From assembly GCA_039105265.1 (NCBI GenBank), contig JAPFFF010000468.1, positions 1 through 22,160 on the forward strand: a stretch of 22,160 bases of DNA. The letters are read 5' to 3'. How positions within the stretch are numbered: the first letter of the stretch is position 1; every line of letters starts with the position of its first letter. The notes under the pieces were generated by a model. That model made no database searches. It saw only the letters and a program-made list of their open reading frames with translations, and had not been told where the DNA came from. The translations under genes were made by a program, and so were the position numbers. Positions 7,825-16,757 of the stretch are shown in pieces. Origin of the DNA: Tritrichomonas musculus (taxonomy: Eukaryota > Parabasalia > Tritrichomonadida > Tritrichomonadidae).

Positions 7825-9780
7825 TTAAGGGTAAAGTTGGCTTTTCTTTTTTTTGAAATCTTTTAATTTATTCTATGTGCTGCTTGAATGAATTGTATGA
7901 TCATTGAATTTATTTCTATGTAAATTCAATCTTTTCTGAGGGGCATTCAAATGAACAGAAAAAAAAGAGCTCCACAGAGCTATCAAATCAATTTTTGTAC
8001 AAAAAAGCATTACAACGTAATGTAAAATATTCTGAATTTTGGATATATAACAAAAAATGGTCCAAATCATGAAAAAAATAAAAAATGAAAATATCATAAT
8101 CCAAAAAATATCAAGAAAACATTTTTTTACTATAAAAAGTGCATATTTCTATTTTTAAACATATATACAAGGGGAATCATTTGTTTTTATCATATTTAAT
8201 TTGAAGAAGACTGAATTACAATGCTTTTTTTTTTTTTTAATTTCGAAAAAAATATTTTTCTACTTAATTCTATTGATATTGGTTGATATATATTTTTTAT
8301 ACGAATATTTTAGATTGATATTCGATATTCATTAAGAAAAATATTTGTTTTAAAATGCAATAAAATTATTTGAAAATTTTATCATGAAAATTTTGATGTT
8401 AGCAAGTCGGCTCTTCTCGAATAGGAAACTTTTTGGATTTGTACTAGGAAAATATAATTAATAGCATTTATTATAATAAAATGGCCCATTAAAAATTAGA
8501 AAATTTGAATCATGGAGAAAATTGAATATTGATATTTCTGTGATTTTTTGATTTGATGGATTTTTCCTATTATATTTTATGTAGTATTTGATATATACAT
8601 AAAATTAAGGAATCTAATTGCGTGTAAAATGAAAAATTGGCACTTTCAAATAAGTTTGTTTTTGAAAATATTGAAAGGGTTGAAAAGTTGAATAAAATCA
8701 AAAAATAAAAATATTTATCATATCTTATTATTAAAAAAGCAAAAATTATTATAATTTTTATATTAATTTATATATAATAATATATATATATTATTTATTA
8801 AATATTAATAATATAATGAATATGGAAATAAATATTCTTTTTTTAAGTAAACTTAAAAATTCAATGGAGATAAATAATTTTGAATGAATGCTTTTTCGTT
8901 TTTTTATTCAAAATTGTGAGATAAAAAATGTTTTTATCTCAATAAATTTATCATAATTTATATATATAATATCAGCTAATAGACATAATAATTAATTAAA
9001 CAACAAAAACATATATATCCATATATATTAAAAAATATTAATTTATTTTGAACAATAAACTAATTTATCAATTGAAACCATAGTTTATATTATTACTTAA
9101 GCTTTAATGCATTGCATAAAAATCAAAATAAATAATTAAATTAGTATATTAATCCAAAAAAAAGTCGATTTTTTTTTTATTCTTCTATACATAAAAGAAA
9201 ACAAGATACCAAACTATTTTTTTTCTATATTTAATTGGTTGATTGAATAGAAAAAGTATTATAATAACCATTTATCAATTGAAATAGCTATATATTTTTG
9301 CTGAATCCATACCAATGTTTTTATAAAATTTCCGAATAAATCCTTTTATTTACGAAATTAAATAATTTTAAAATTATAAGGTATTCCATATAAAATTTCA
9401 TTACAAATATCTTTTTTATTTTCATATTGATTCAATAAAACTGTTTTTTGATGAGAGAAATTGGTTCACAATTTTTTGAAAGAAATTTTTTTTTATTCAA
9501 TTATTTGAGAAAATAGAAATTCGAAAAAAACTATCTAAACAAAAATATTCTTATTTAAAAAATTAATCTTAAATTAATTATATTTTTTTAAATTAAGATT
9601 ATACATGATAATCTTAATGGATAAATTAAAAAATGATTAAACGTTGATTTGATAAGAAATATATAAATTTTTTATATTTTAATGAAATATCAGATTTGCT
9701 ATTAGCAAAAACTCATAGAATATTTTGAAAGATATTACAAAAAGTGGAAAAAAGTTGAGAAAAGCCAACTTTACCCTTAA
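7825..9780. mobile_element. putative non-autonomous DNA transposon bounded by 23-bp perfect inverted repeats
   Basis: The left terminus (7825-7847) begins TTAAGGGTAAAGTTGGC. The right terminus (9758-9780) is its exact inverted copy over 23 bases. The unit is about 1.95 kb, extremely AT-rich and holds no transposase ORF. The TTAA at each end could be a TTAA target duplication, which piggyBac-type elements use, or the element could start AGGG after a TA, as in Tc1/mariner. The GGG...CCC polarity is opposite to typical piggyBac ends. A non-autonomous derivative is the simplest reading. A 74-codon ORF at 7873-8097 inside it looks like noise. Confidence 0.5.
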
Positions 9781-9813
9781 CAAACCAATCATTGAGTTTT
9801 ACTGTTAAAATTC

Positions 9814-9831
9814 AGTTGTACGACCTTTATA
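9814..9831 (-). repeat. right copy of the 18-bp inverted repeat (outer pair)
   Basis: AGTTGTACGACCTTTATA, the exact inverse of 7012-7029. It lies only 34 bp outside the inner element's right end. Together the outer pair encloses about 2.8 kb and could be the ends of an older element into which the inner one inserted. Confidence 0.6.
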
Positions 9832-10065
9832 AATATCAAATTTTGTGAACAATCGTTTTCGCCACTCAAACGGAAGTATTCAAAATTTGACCATATATTA
9901 ACCTTTCATTTGACCCAGGTGAAATGATTATTATTTTATTTCATTCAAAAAGTTTGATTAAATAACTTTAATTTGACCTTTTTATTGACCAATTATTTAT
10001 TCTTCAGAATTTTTTCGCGCCACTTTCAATTAAAAAATATAATTAAAAATATTAATAATCAAGTT

Positions 10066-10290
10066 TCAGCATTATTGACTCATAGTTACTCATCAACAGA
10101 TAAACAATATCCATTATTTCCGTTAGTTAATTGTGATGATATCAGATATTTTGGAAAATTATTATTTGAATACTCAGCTTTTGTTTGGAACATCTTATCA
10201 AATGTTTGTGTTTGGTTCATCCTAAGAGAGCAAGGAAGTCCTCTGGCTCTTCCTTGCCGCCATGTTATATCAAATGAAAAAATTAAATGA
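10066..10290 (+). pseudogene. MULE-like transposase fragment with degenerate SWIM-like motif
   Basis: The plus strand is open for about 75 codons without a good ATG, ending TAA... after SNEKIK (the stop is TGA at 10288-10290). The stretch CVWFILREQGSPLALPCRHV resembles the SWIM zinc finger (C-x-C-x(n)-C-x-H) seen near the C-terminus of Mutator-like transposases, with the second Cys replaced by Trp. A C-terminal zinc-knuckle segment of the same kind of transposase lies next to it but in inverted orientation (10291-10647), which supports a MULE-like origin. Upstream to about 9840 the sequence looks like decayed coding sequence in mixed frames. Confidence 0.35.
10230..10257. repeat. hairpin in the SWIM-like fragment
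   Basis: GCAAGGAAG (10230-10238) and CTTCCTTGC (10249-10257) are perfect 9-bp arms around a 10-base loop. It lies within the coding relic and is probably incidental. Confidence 0.6.
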
Positions 10291-10338
10291 TTATTTATAT
10301 GGATATCTAGATTTGTTATGTTCTGAGCTACCACATAT
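10273..10338. repeat. left arm of a 66-bp inverted repeat
   Basis: Inverted copy of 10680-10745 with a single mismatch. It covers the last 16 codons, stop and about 18 bp of 3' flank of the minus-strand zinc-knuckle ORF. Confidence 0.9.
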
Positions 10339-10647
10339 CGTACAATGCCGAATTTGCTTCAATTTAGGTTTTCCTCCCAAAACAACATGCTTTGAGGCAA
10401 TTGTTGCCAATCTTCCTGCTTCTTGAATTGTAGATGGCATGCCTTTAATAATCTCTATCTTTAAATCATTTAATTTGTGTAAGAATGTTTCAAATAATTC
10501 TGTAATATTTGCATTTTTTGAAGCAAGTGCAGCAAATGGCGAAAGTTGAGACATTATATATGAATATTGAAATGACTTTTTTTGAGAATCATCATTCTTT
10601 ATAATTAGAGGCTTCTTATTTTTTTGTATAATTGTGTCATTCCTCAA
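10291..10647 (-). pseudogene. C-terminal piece of a MULE-like transposase with damaged zinc knuckle
   Basis: The minus-strand frame has no initial ATG (the first internal one is MSQLSPFAAL). It ends with a helical segment (ELFETFLHKLNDLKIEII), then HCTICGSSEHNKSRYPYK and a stop. C-x-x-C-G-x-x-x-H-N-K-x-R-C-P is the CCHC zinc knuckle found at the C-terminus of many Mutator-like transposases. Here the fourth ligand Cys is Tyr (TAT at 10303-10305). In the other arm of the inverted repeat the same codon is TGT, so that copy keeps the complete knuckle. It is a transposase tail, not a free-standing gene. Confidence 0.5.
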
Positions 10648-10679
10648 ATATCTGGGATGAACGTCTGAACATCAAATAG

Positions 10680-10745
10680 ATATGTGGTAGCTCAGAACAT
10701 AACAAATCTAGATGTCCATATAAATAATCATTTAATTTTTTCATT
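10680..10745. repeat. right arm of a 66-bp inverted repeat, carrying an intact zinc-knuckle end
   Basis: Read on the plus strand from 10680 it encodes ICGSSEHNKSRCPYK and a TAA (10725-10727), then about 18 bp of 3' flank. The upstream match to the other copy breaks off at 10679, where a TAG precedes it in frame. Only one base differs between the arms, so the duplication is recent or maintained by conversion. Confidence 0.9.
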
Positions 10746-10780
10746 TATATTATGCTTTGTTTTATTTTTTATACATTATA

Positions 10781-12061
10781 TAGGTCATTCAATAAGTTCG
10801 TAACTCTGAAATATTTCAACACACAATAAATGAAAATAAAATTAAAATTGTTTATTTTAAAGGTAAGCTCCACCGCTTAAAAAAACCAGATGAAGTCTGT
10901 TAATCCAATTTTGGAACACGGCTTCCCACGTCGATTTATCAATATTTTCAATGATTTCTGTCAGTGATTGAAAAAGTTCATTTGCCGAATTGTGCACTTT
11001 TCCTTTCAACTTATTTTTTGAAAAACCATATAAAAAAAAGTCGTTGGGACTCACATCTGGCGAATAAGCCGGATGTGGCAAGCGTGTGAACTTGAGCTCC
11101 TTGAATTTTTCATTTGTTTTTTTAGAATTATGAGGTTTTGCGTTATCTAAATGAATTAATACATTTGAATTCTTTCTTATTCCAAGCTTCGTTTGAGCAG
11201 CTTCTCTCAAACTTGGTAAAATAACGTCACACATGTACTGTGAGTTAAATCTTGTTTTAAGTGGGAGCATTTCTAATAGAACGAGACCTGAAGCTGAAAA
11301 AGCACTAAAAATCATAATTTTTTGATCAGAAATGAGACGATTGGGAAGAACAATGTTTTCACCTTCATGTAAATAAGCTTCTTCTGTATAATAGTTGAGA
11401 TAAAACCAACTTTCATCACATGTAATCACCTGATATTGTTTTGTTTTTGATAGACCTTTCAATATAGAATAAAGAGAATAACATTCTTGCCGACGATTTT
11501 TAATTTGACAATCTGTCAAAACATGAGGGACCCATTTTGCATGCCTTTTTTTTCTGCCAAGATCAACAGTTAAAATCTTAATAACTGTATAAGCATGAAT
11601 ACCAATAGCTGATGAAATGCTCTGAGCAGATGAAAACGGGTAATCTTCAATGTATTGCTTCACTTTATCTATATAATCTTCGTTAATGGGTCTTCCTGAC
11701 CGTGGCAAATCATTCAGCTCTGTGCGCCCATTCTTAAACATTACAATCCATTTTTTAACAAAAGATAATGTAGGTGCAGCACCATTATAAGCTTGAACCA
11801 TTTGATCATGGATCTCCGTAGGCCCTTTCCCTAAAAGCCAGTAATAATGCACTACTGCTCGAAATTCTACATTCATAAAAATGATTTTTTAAACGTATAA
11901 AATTTTAAACGTCTTTCAACTCAGCGAATATTATCTAATAAAACAAATCATTTTAATAAATTATAGAATACTTCCTATAAATTATAAAAACTATATTTAA
12001 AAATTGAATAATCATTTCTTCTTTCTAAAACGTTGGAGTTACGAACTTATTGAATGACCTA
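10781..12061 (-). mobile_element. whole-looking mariner element, about 1.28 kb
   Basis: Inverted repeats begin GGTCATTCAATAAGTTCG at 10783 and match for 24 bases at 12036-12059 in reverse. A TA flanks each end (10781-10782, 12060-12061), the usual Tc1/mariner target duplication. Inside is one uninterrupted transposase ORF with about 160 bp of 5' and 50 bp of 3' untranslated sequence. Length, ends and ORF are all those of a complete mariner, so a recent insertion is likely. Whether it still moves is not shown. Confidence 0.92.
10857..11876 (-). CDS. mariner transposase, 339 aa, apparently intact
   Basis: The enzyme cuts and pastes the element at TA sites. Residues 1-63 form the paired helix-turn-helix DNA-binding region (HTH_48 type: FVKKWIVMFKNGRTELNDLP then RSGRP). 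WVPHVLTDCQ (115-124) is the conserved WVPHxL linker motif. The catalytic triad is complete: D154 in TCDESWF, D244 in HLDNAKPH and D279 in SPDVSPNDFFLY, with 34 residues between the last two, which is the mariner D,D34D signature. Length is typical (about 340-350). No stop or frameshift is present. It differs strongly from the decayed mariner at 461-970. Read on the minus strand from the ATG at 11876. Confidence 0.95.
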   Translation of the reverse strand: MNVEFRAVVHYYWLLGKGPTEIHDQMVQAYNGAAPTLSFVKKWIVMFKNGRTELNDLPRSGRPINEDYIDKVKQYIEDYPFSSAQSISSAIGIHAYTVIKILTVDLGRKKRHAKWVPHVLTDCQIKNRRQECYSLYSILKGLSKTKQYQVITCDESWFYLNYYTEEAYLHEGENIVLPNRLISDQKIMIFSAFSASGLVLLEMLPLKTRFNSQYMCDVILPSLREAAQTKLGIRKNSNVLIHLDNAKPHNSKKTNEKFKELKFTRLPHPAYSPDVSPNDFFLYGFSKNKLKGKVHNSANELFQSLTEIIENIDKSTWEAVFQNWINRLHLVFLSGGAYL

Positions 12062-12070
12062 TACATTATA

Positions 12071-12098
12071 TTTTTAAATTTTTAAATTTTTAAATTTT
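12071..12098. repeat. short tandem repeat (TTTTTAAA-type)
   Basis: About three and a half copies of an 8-base unit TTTTTAAA directly beside the right end of the mariner, running into a T-rich stretch to about 12128. Confidence 0.7.
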
Positions 12099-15000
12099 TA
12101 CTTTTTCTTTTCTTTTTTTTTTTTTTTAAACTTGATTGATATTCTCCATTTATAATTGAAATAAAAAATTTTTGAGTTATTCCATAGCCGCATCATAAAA
12201 AACCTAAATATCATTTTGGAATAGTTCGGATAAGCTTGTTATATCTTGATAATCGATATCAATTATCAGTACGTTTTTTGATATTGATAACAAAGTTATT
12301 AATTTGATAATCAATATCGATATCAAATATCGAGAAAAATTTTGGAGAATCGTATTTTTCTACACCACTTTTTGAAAACTTTTAAACTTTTTGAATAGTT
12401 TTTTAATTCAATTTTTACTAAATAATTCATAATTATATAGTTCAAATAGCTTCCCGATTCATCCAGCAATTCAAGGAACCAGATTCGGCTTCGTGCAGCA
12501 CCGAAAAATTATGTAAAAATAAACAAATTTATATCAAAAAAAGTAAATAGTTATAATTTTAAGGTAAAATTTAAATTTACAATTTTTTTGGTTAATTTTC
12601 TTAACATAGTAACTCAAAATTCACCTTAAGATGGCGGTTTTTTTCTTTCCATGAGTAGCTTTATGCCTTAATATTTTGCTTAATTTTTACTTTTTTTTAA
12701 TGTTATGCGAAATTTAGAAGAGATGTAAAGAGAGTAAGCTTAAAAATATTATTTTTGACATGCTGATTGATATCATATTTCGACAATCATCAGCACAAAA
12801 AATAGTTCCTTTATACTAAAAGAAAACTTTAATTAATATTAAATCGATTTGTCAATATTACATTTGATTAAATAAACTATAAAAAAACTTATAAAGCAAA
12901 TACGCTTTTTTTCAAATTTTTCTTCTCAGCAATATCTGCTTAATGTATTTTCTCATCATTATAACAAATTAATTCTAATATAAAAATATGCTGATTTACA
13001 AAGTTTTATCAAAAAAAGTTTTCAGCATCAATATTTGATATCTTTTTTTTGTGTGGTTTTACGAGAACGAACGTGATATTTGTCGCTGAAGTGATGGTAA
13101 ATATGATAAATTGATCTAATTTTTTTTTATTCATCACAAAAAAGTTTGCAGCGATTTTAAATTTTTTCGTACGTTTATGATTTATGGTTAACATTACCTT
13201 CTAAAAATAGATAACTATCTAACGTATATTTTAATTCTTTTTTAAAATCTTTATTTTTAATAGAGGGGCTTATGATTTAAACCTTATTCTCTCAAATTTT
13301 AATATGTTAATGTATATCGGATTACAAAGATTTTTAAAGAGCGAATTTTCAAATTCTTGATTTTATATGGAATTTGAATATTTTATTTGTAATATTTCAT
13401 ATATTGGCATTAAACTCTTTTAGTAATTAATATAAAAAGGATAACAAAAAAATATTCTATTTATGACAATTTATTCATTATATATGTGAAGATATTTATA
13501 TTTTCCATGGCGACCGTTTAAAGTGCACCCTTAAAATAAATTTAAACTTATTAAAAGTCAGAATATATGTTTTATCTAAGTGATATATTATTTTACAAAT
13601 AGAAAAATAAAATCTAATCATTTTTAGCAAGTGAAAAATTTCTCATAATGATTGATAATCATTAATCGTTATCAATCAGTATTCAAGCAAAAAAATTGAG
13701 ATAAAAAAAAAATATTTTTGAAATACATATATCTCATAATATATCGAATAAATATAATGATCTAAATTAGAAAAGTGCTTTATCATATATTCATAAATAT
13801 CTTAATTGAGTAACTAATATCATAATTGATATTATTTTAAGTTTTTATACATTTGACAATCACTTTTTTTTTAATTCACAAATATTTCGATAATAAATCA
13901 TACGATTTTTCTTATTTTTATTTATTACATTTAAATTTTCTTTTTATTAAATATATTTCATTCATGTTAAATTTTTAACATACAATCTTTCTAAATGTTC
14001 ATTTTTATTTTTAAATCCATTCAATTTTATGAATCAAATTCAAAAAATTTTATTAATTTTAATTCAAGAAATCTGCGATTTTTTAGTATATATCGTTAGA
14101 AATAATTGAAAATGGAATTTTACAATTAAAATAAAATAAAAATCTTCAAAATTTGATGAATAAAAATGCGCATCAGAAAAATATTTTATTTAATTCAAAT
14201 TTTGAAAACTCAATTCAATTTTAATGAATAATGTTTATTAATTATCTTAAAATTGTATGTTAAAAATTCAATAAAATAATGATATGTTATATAAATATTA
14301 TATTACATTAACATATTACAATTTTAAAAAAATTGTAAGATTTTTTATAGCTTGAATACCTATCGTTATCATATTTACAATATTTTTCATCTAACATTTC
14401 TCATTTGGTTAACGATTTCCTGAGAATATCGATATCAGGTTTACAAACTGATAATTGATTATCAAGTTTAAAAAAGTGTCAATTCTGATTCGCACAATAA
14501 TTTGTATATATTCAAAATATTTTATGAGCATTATAATGATAAATTTTTTTTTTATTTTCGTACAAGGGGCCGACTTGTGGTGATATATGTTTTTTTTTCT
14601 GAGGTAGAAAAATATAAACCACTGAAAAAAATATAAAAATATGTAAACTATAGAAATAATAGATTTTTTCTATTAAATACTAAATAATAGGGTTTTATAT
14701 AAAATTGCGGTTACCCTCAATTTTGAATGCCCCTTGAAAATCAAATTCAATTTTTTCTGATAAAAGTACCGATTTCGAGATCATGATCAATAAATAAAAT
14801 CATTAAAATTGATATTCGCCATTATATTATATATCATCAAACATGATTAGTTTACTGATTTATTTTGAGTCCTAGAAAGACTGGTTAGATTATTTTTTAC
14901 ATTAAATATATTTTTTTAAACTTTTGTTTTTGGTTTGAAATATGATAATAATATTGAAATTGCGAATTTTTAAATGTTTTTGGGTGTCTAGCATGAATTT

Positions 15001-15631
15001 TTTAGTTTTCTGCTTATTTTTTTTGGTTATCTTTTACCAGATAATCCAGTTCATTAAAATAGTAAAAGAAAAAAGATCTTCCTGATATTTGTTACATTTA
15101 TATATTCATAAATTAGCACTAATAACTGAAAGTTTAGATAATTTTTTGACATTAGAAAATTATTGATTTCCAATAGAAAATACAAATATGATTATATTTA
15201 TTATCATGCCTAATGGTTTATACAATACATAACATTTGATTTGAATAATTTTGAATATAGATAACTAATCAATAATTTGGAATAATTGAAAAATATTCAT
15301 AATTAAATATTGATAATTAGTTTACAACTTTGGTAAATATTATATTTATTAAATTAAAATCATATAGATGATTTAAATGTTGAGATAAATAAAAAACAAA
15401 GATTAAAATATTGAATAGTTTACACTTTATGTTTTCTGAGTTTAAAAACCCTACTAAATAATTAAATGCATTCTTTTCATTTTCAATCAATATAATAATG
15501 TTTCAAATATAGATCCGATAGAATAGATCATCTAAATAGATATATATAAATCATTGAAAAAAAAACAACTTATATAAGCTGATTAATTTATAAGAATAAA
15601 CGAACAAAAAAAATATTATCTATAATAATAA
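12099..15631. other. 3.5 kb AT-rich gene-poor region
   Basis: No convincing host gene. A minus-strand frame at 12323-12508 is open for about 61 codons without an initial ATG and looks protein-like at its start (ARSRIWFLELLDESGSYLNY); it may be a coding relic. A cluster of GATATC/ATCGATAT-type palindromes spans 12245-12335, and a 10-bp inverted repeat lies at 13649-13678. Less AT-rich scraps at 13500-13530, 14560-14580 and 14700-14735 look like transposon termini. A 61-codon ORF at 13009-13194 is Lys/Ile/Phe-rich noise. Confidence 0.5.
13649..13678. repeat. 10-bp inverted repeat, 10-base spacer
   Basis: TGATTGATAA and TTATCAATCA are perfect arms. No gene is near. Function unknown. Confidence 0.6.
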
Positions 15632-16642
15632 TTAAACATTATCTGTTTGATTGCTCTCTGTGATTGATATTAGGCGCATTATCGACTGCTTAATTTTTTC
15701 AATTGTTTCATCTGTCGCTGCAAATTTTGGTGGATTTGTTCGAAAAATTGTTGTTAAAATTTGATCCATTTTGTCTTTTGGAATTTCCCACCTGCAGCTA
15801 ATATAACAAGTTAAAAGAAGAGCTGCACATGAAACACATCTGAACATAACTTGCTGTATTTGATGTGGCTCAGGCTTCCACTCTGTATTTGATATTTCTG
15901 AATGAAAAAGGACTTCAGAATTCTTGATTACAAGATTTTGCGCAGAACTGAATATCCTTTCGAGAAGCCAATCAACAGTTACATTTTCTGATAACATGGC
16001 TTTACTAAATTCTGGTTCATTACCAAGTGGAAAACCTATGTGATGTTCAAGTTCAAATAAATATTCGCTTGGAACGTAGCTTGGGGATAGTTCTGATTGA
16101 AAAAATGAAATAAGGTAAAATATCCCGTTGTTTTGTGATCTTTTAGATAAAACTCTACACACGTGTGCTGGTCCTAGAGATGGATGCAAAACTGCTGCTA
16201 GTGAGCCTATTTTTGGGTTAACATGATCATTCATATGCCTTGAAACAGCAGATGGAGAAGTTGCGCATTTTGGTAATAATGGAATTCTATCCTGAGATCG
16301 GTCAGTAACAGAGTCAACTTTTGGATGATGACTTGGAGTTTTGGCACGAAATTTTGGCGGGAGAGAGAGGGAGATTTGCTGAGCTGGGATTGAAGAATTA
16401 ATTTCAGGCTTTGCGAGAGATCCAAGAGATAAATTTTGATGAGATGAGTTAAAAATGGAGCAAATCTTTTGATTTTTTATTGAATCATCTAAAAATAAGT
16501 TTAAATGACGGCGGATTAATTGTTTTAATTCTGTCGGATTGCGCGATGAAACTTTGATAAGTTCTGAATCATCTGGGTTATGATTTTGAAGAATTAGATG
16601 CCTGATTGCATCGATTTCTGCATCTGTGTAAGGCTCCACCAT
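15632..16642 (-). CDS. unknown protein with possible Tudor-like segment, 336 aa
   Basis: I do not recognise the family. The first ATG is at 16640-16642; a TTG one codon earlier is not a eukaryotic start. Residues about 5-50 (YTDAEIDAIRHLILQNHNPD on) are helical and end in a basic helix, faintly like a small DNA-binding fold. Residues 55-140 are Ser/Pro-rich and probably disordered. Around residues 145-200, IGSLAAVLHPSLGPAHVCRV and then YLISFFQSELSPSYVPSEYL suggest a beta-barrel such as a Tudor domain, with a loose resemblance to the segment after the DIRP domain of LIN9. The C-terminal 120 residues are helical and Cys-rich. It diverges from the DENN gene with about 115 bp between starts. A minus-strand TCACTTTTTA at 16692-16701 could be its initiator, giving a leader of about 57 nt. 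Confidence 0.8.
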   Translation of the reverse strand: MVEPYTDAEIDAIRHLILQNHNPDDSELIKVSSRNPTELKQLIRRHLNLFLDDSIKNQKICSIFNSSHQNLSLGSLAKPEINSSIPAQQISLSLPPKFRAKTPSHHPKVDSVTDRSQDRIPLLPKCATSPSAVSRHMNDHVNPKIGSLAAVLHPSLGPAHVCRVLSKRSQNNGIFYLISFFQSELSPSYVPSEYLFELEHHIGFPLGNEPEFSKAMLSENVTVDWLLERIFSSAQNLVIKNSEVLFHSEISNTEWKPEPHQIQQVMFRCVSCAALLLTCYISCRWEIPKDKMDQILTTIFRTNPPKFAATDETIEKIKQSIMRLISITESNQTDNV

Positions 16643-16757
16643 CAAAATATTATTATATAAGAGGTTCAGAAATTTTTTACTATAAAGTAATTAAAAAGTG
16701 ATTATCTACAACAAAATAAAAAATCAAATTTGTATTGAAATTTTATTTAAAAAAACA
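16643..16757. promoter_or_regulatory. short divergent promoter region
   Basis: These 115 bp separate two divergent ATGs, so both promoters must lie here or overlap the coding ends. The minus strand holds TCACTTTTTA (16692-16701). No equally good initiator is seen on the plus strand. Inference from layout. Confidence 0.4.

Noticed and set aside
7873-8097. Minus-strand ORF of 74 codons
   Set aside because: Begins in Phe/Ile-rich noise and runs across repeat-like sequence inside the putative non-autonomous element; no domain.
7825-9780. Firm assignment of the inner element to piggyBac because of its TTAA ends
   Set aside because: The terminal polarity (GGG...CCC) is opposite to typical piggyBac and a TA-flanked mariner-type reading fits equally well.
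10086-10334. Minus-strand ORF of 82 codons
   Set aside because: Opposite-strand shadow of the SWIM-like relic and the repeat arm.
12466-12508. Structured RNA in the less AT-rich patch with TTCGG...CCGAA
   Set aside because: Only five-base arms with an imperfect interior; better explained as part of the coding-like minus-strand relic.
13009-13194. Minus-strand ORF of 61 codons
   Set aside because: Lys/Ile/Phe-rich composition expected of AT-rich noise; no domain or neighbour support.
13499-13535. Solo transposon end (TTAAGGGTGCACTTTAAACG on the minus strand)
   Set aside because: It starts like the inner element's terminus, but no partner end was found; too little to call.
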